Notes under the pieces: model-generated | The model's input: only the letters and a program-made list of their open reading frames with translations | What the model was told of the DNA's origin: nothing | Database searches by the model: none | Assembly (NCBI GenBank): GCA_964036275.1 | Contig: OZ038434.1 | Coordinates: 3,680,560 to 3,744,559 of the forward strand | Direction: 5' to 3' | Source: Litoditis marina | Taxonomy: Eukaryota; Nematoda; Chromadorea; Rhabditida; Rhabditidae | Length of the DNA stretch: 64,000 bases | Shown here: positions 60,721-64,000 of the stretch, in pieces | Position numbering within the stretch: the first letter of the stretch is position 1 | How the letters are laid out: each line of letters starts with the position of its first letter | Translations under genes and position numbers: made by a program

Positions 60721-63700
60721 TTAGGGTATTGTCGTTACCCTTGCCGTGTCCTTTCTGCGAAATAGACGTTTGATCTGCACGAGGAACAAGTATTTCTCCA
60801 TCTCTTCTCGGTATTCTTTGCTGCAAATACGATCCCTTGAGATTTTTTTTTCAAATTCGATGGCATATTTTAATTAGAGCAATGTTCCAGTATATTTTGT
60901 GCTCCGCGTATATATAGTCTGTGTCATTTCCCTGTGGACACTCCCAGTAAGTCAATGTTTCGAAAAAACTAATTTACAAAGGTGATACGAATAAAAAATC
61001 GTTTGCTCTACACAGTGCATAAACGAATGAACTTTGAAATACTGTGAATCTCACCAAAGTGTGACCAAATTTTAGTTCTGAGTTTACAATCTCTCTTATT
61101 TGTTATCAAGCTTAGTGATTATGTTTGTCAAGAAAATTTTGATTGAAGAAGAAAAAATAATATTCCTTTAAGTTATCGCATCATAAAAGTAAACTGCCAC
61201 CACATTATTGTAGACACTGGGCTGCCAAATTTGTAAGGAACAGCATTCTATCTGACGCCTGCGTTTCCTCGATCTACACACTCTCTGACCCGGAAAACTT
61301 GCCGTCTTTGTCGATAATAGGAACATACCTGATGGAGTAGTAGACGAAAAAATTACTTGACATGGAAATGACGACAAAGCCGGATGAGGCTGCTTGCACG
61401 AATCTGCGGTTATAGTCGGATAGGTCGAACTGATAGGTGAGGGCCGATATGGTGTGGGTCGTCAGATTCCCGAACACGACGACGAATATGGTGATGAACA
61501 GCGACTTGTAGACGCCGCGAGCCGCTCCTTCTGAATAGATTCACACAAACCTCTTTTTAAATGTTTCTTGAAGACAACACTTGGTGACATTTTGTTCCTC
61601 CTGTTTGCTACGAAAAGCGTAATCTAATTGTATCAAAGTAAGTAAATCTCGCTCCAAAAGTCGGGATTAGATTGCTCCACTCTTGTTTACACAAAGTTTG
61701 ATAAAACTTTCGTTGAAGGCGTTTGAACCACAGCGAAACGAAACACGCTCATTGTGCCTGTTCTTATTATATTCAGATTCAGTGACGGCGCATTCAACAC
61801 CCGAACAAATACATCTACACGGTGTGGTTGAGATATAAGTCTTATTTCTCTATTGCACACCAATGTCTAAACACACTCATCGCGTATACTCTGTTTCACT
61901 AATCGATGTCATTCTACATTAATCCGTCAAATATTTTAAAGGCTTTTTCTGAAGAACGATTCAATATTTTGGTTTCAAAGTCTGAAAATTTGTAGTAGTA
62001 AAGGTGCAGATGACCAAAATTTGAGAAAAATTGAAAAACGCCAACATAGCAAACTTTGATCTGGAAGTACTGTAGATGGTTTTAAGTGGGTGGAACTTCA
62101 AACTGTACCTATGTTTCGTTTTCTTAGTAGAAAGTAGGCTAGTAGATAAACGACCATGTCGATGATTATGAAAAGAACAGACGATATTGAGAAATTACGC
62201 AGTCCGTCGGGTCCAAGGGCGAACGGCAGAGAACAGCTTCCTCTGCAGATAATAATCATTATACTAGAAGTATATCATATAATCAATAATTATGGCGGAC
62301 TATTTAAAGCTACTAGTATACTGATTTGGGTTGTAAAGTGTGAAGCACAAACGAACTACTGTGGCCGTATCCACCATACGTTGAGAGGTAGCTCCGCGTC
62401 ACCCCCCGGGTAATGGTTGCTCCCGCACCAATCTATTTTAGAGGTTCGGGGTGGAATACACACCCCGTGGGGTGGATTTCAACAATGGTGGATTTGGCCA
62501 CTGAGCGTTGGATGGTGAAGTACACACTTGATCTTTCTTATTCGCGTCCCACGTGCCTTTTTCCTTACCTGCCAGTATAAACAAGAGCACGAACCGTGAG
62601 AATGAAGTTTGGATAAAAGTGCAAAAATCACTTACATTGCATAATATGCAATGTAAGTGGTATTATAGTAGTTTCTTCACTGTTCGATATAGTTTTCTAC
62701 TAAACTACAGGAGACCGGAGACAAACTCGAACTGGTGGTGAAATATCATGAAAAGCTCAAGACATTCTCTAGGATTTTCGATTCGTCTCCGGTCTCCTCC
62801 AATTACTTGGTTTGAGACAAATAGTTTGAAGATTTCCGCAACACTAACCTCTTTTCGGTTATTTGTAAATAGCTATCGACCATGATATAAGTGGTGTAGA
62901 CGGTAGGGATAACCAGAACAAGGGATACATAGAGATATTTCATTTGACGGAATCTCTCGTAACTGAAATTGTTTTGTAGAAAAAGTAAAGGGTGTTCTAG
63001 GCTCTTGTATCTTGAGCTCAGAGCTGCTGCTTCTTTCTGTTTTCTCCATATTGTGACACACAGTGTACGTTATAGTTAAAACGTTCAATGAGCGATTCTG
63101 CCTTCTTTCAAGTCAGACTGTTCTTCGGCAGAGCTCAGAATGCAACGTACAAAACTGTGTAAAACATGTTTTTCTCGGTGTTATCCAACGAACCTGGTAG
63201 GGTAGACGATGGCTGAGAGTCTGTCCAGACCCAATTCCAACATGACTAGGTTGGCCGGAATCGCTCCAATTAGACTGGGAAACTTCGCGAAGAAACACGA
63301 TCCTGGAAAACGCAGTTTGCAAGAATCAATCGGATGTATTGTGTTCGTGAAACATTCAGATGAATTTTCATGATTTGTACACTTTTTATGGTGAAGGTTC
63401 TTCGTGTCATGTGAACTTTTGGCAAACTTGAAGAACTACACTCGGCATCATAACTTCTCGAGGTGTCATTAAAAATACTTTCATAGATATAGATGAAAGT
63501 TTCGAAATAGACCGCTCTTTGCTGCCATACTACTAGATCTGATGACTTTACACTCACTATGGTTCTAACATTTAAGGTACTTTCTTTGTTGTTGGATTCG
63601 CAGGTTCAAACCTACAACTCACTTTGAGTGTAGTGAGCATCTGCGAGAAGCAGGGATAAAATGGGTGAGGAACAGTGAACGAAATCGAGAAAACAGAGCA

Positions 63701-63735
63701 CCGCGATGAGAAGATGACAGGCGGTCTGGAGACGG
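60721..63735 (-). CDS. srsx-class chemoreceptor D, exons 2-7 (5' end outside window)
   Basis: Minus-strand exons 63623-63735, 63194-63302, 62849-62962, 62109-62242, 61329-61530, 60721-60820, all in phase. The lengths of exons 3-6 (109, 114, 134, 202) equal those of copies A and C, which fixes the family. Features: RLQTACHLLIAVLCFLDFVH (TM2), NLVMLELGLDRLSAIVYPTR (TM3 end), YLYVSLVLVIPTVYTTYIM (TM4), LFIIIDMVVYLLAYFLLRK (TM5), LFITIFVVVFGNLTTHTI (TM6), FVVISMSSNFFVYYSIR (TM7) and KEYREEMEKYLF. It is more diverged than A-C are from each other, and inverted relative to them. Exon 1 with TM1 must lie beyond 64000. Confidence 0.8.
62629..62659. repeat. Perfect 14-bp-stem hairpin with 3-nt loop
   Basis: CACTTACATTGCAT, AAT, then the exact complement, in the intron of srsx copy D between 62243 and 62848. 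Confidence 0.8.
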
Positions 63736-64000
63736 CTGGAAATACTATGAATTAGTGACAACCAGGCAGGGTTGAAAGGGATGGGATTCGTACTCCCTCT
63801 TTCGCTCTTTTTCTCTCTCTTCCATTCCTCTCTCTTTCTCGTTTTTTTCTCCCATTTTGAACGGTAATGAGTGTTCGCTGCGATTTTGAAATTGTTTGCC
63901 TCTGCTACCCAACCTTCGTTCACATTTATGCTCGGTATTTTGAGCTCCGTTCGTTTTCCCAAACAGATTCGTGCAAAACTCGTATCAATGGTAGATTGCC
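63736..64000. other. Intron 1 of srsx copy D (partial)
   Basis: No TM1-encoding exon is readable on the minus strand before the window ends. The stretch includes a T/C-rich run at about 63790-63855. Confidence 0.5.

Overview
The window reads as nuclear DNA of a nematode, probably a free-living rhabditid. Genes have short exons, GT..AG introns and TTTCAG or TTCCAG acceptors. There are chemoreceptor genes of nematode srsx type, an FMRFamide-type peptide receptor of nematode frpr type, and many small palindromic DNA transposons. There are no bacterial operons, ribosome binding sites, CRISPR arrays or recognisable tRNAs. Most genes had to be assembled by hand from exons, so gene ends and some junctions are models. 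Genus cannot be told from the sequence.

Layout. 1.3-8.0 kb: exons resembling the N-terminal and middle part of Fanconi anaemia protein FANCD2, with a Penelope-like retroelement fragment and a near-perfect 98-bp inverted repeat in one intron. 8.9-10.1 kb: more than 1 kb of pure polypyrimidine made of (CCCTCT)n and a 44-bp minisatellite. 10-19.4 kb: gene-poor, with diverged tandem repeats, MITEs and a weakly supported four-exon gene at 14.0-14.7 kb. 19.5-25.0 kb: a complete 8-exon frpr-type receptor (358 aa). 25.9-32.1 kb: a complete 9-exon secreted protein (307 aa) with a C-terminal cystine knot of trunk/noggin style. 33.6-38.9 kb: exons matching the C-terminal half of FANCD2. 39.4-40.7 kb: a 108-aa single-pass membrane protein, followed by six perfect TGACGTCA sites. 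41.5-42.6 kb, minus strand: a 126-aa Ser/Arg/Lys-rich basic protein. 44.9-64 kb: a cluster of four srsx receptors, three in tandem on the plus strand (one frameshifted) and one convergent on the minus strand whose first exon lies beyond the window.

The four srsx genes share exon number, splice phase and almost every exon length, so they are local duplicates. The FANCD2-like exons occupy two blocks in the right order on the same strand, 25.6 kb apart, with the frpr and cystine-knot genes between them. Either this is one gene with a giant gene-bearing intron, or an old gene has been broken in two; several reading-frame problems favour decay or assembly error.

Transposons have shaped gene structure here. 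A 720-bp hAT-type MITE landed exactly on a splice donor of the frpr gene and duplicated it. A second copy landed in a unit of a 66-bp repeat family whose last member supplies the splice acceptor of exon 2 of the cystine-knot gene. A 130-bp CACGTGA-ended MITE lies just before exon 3 of that gene.
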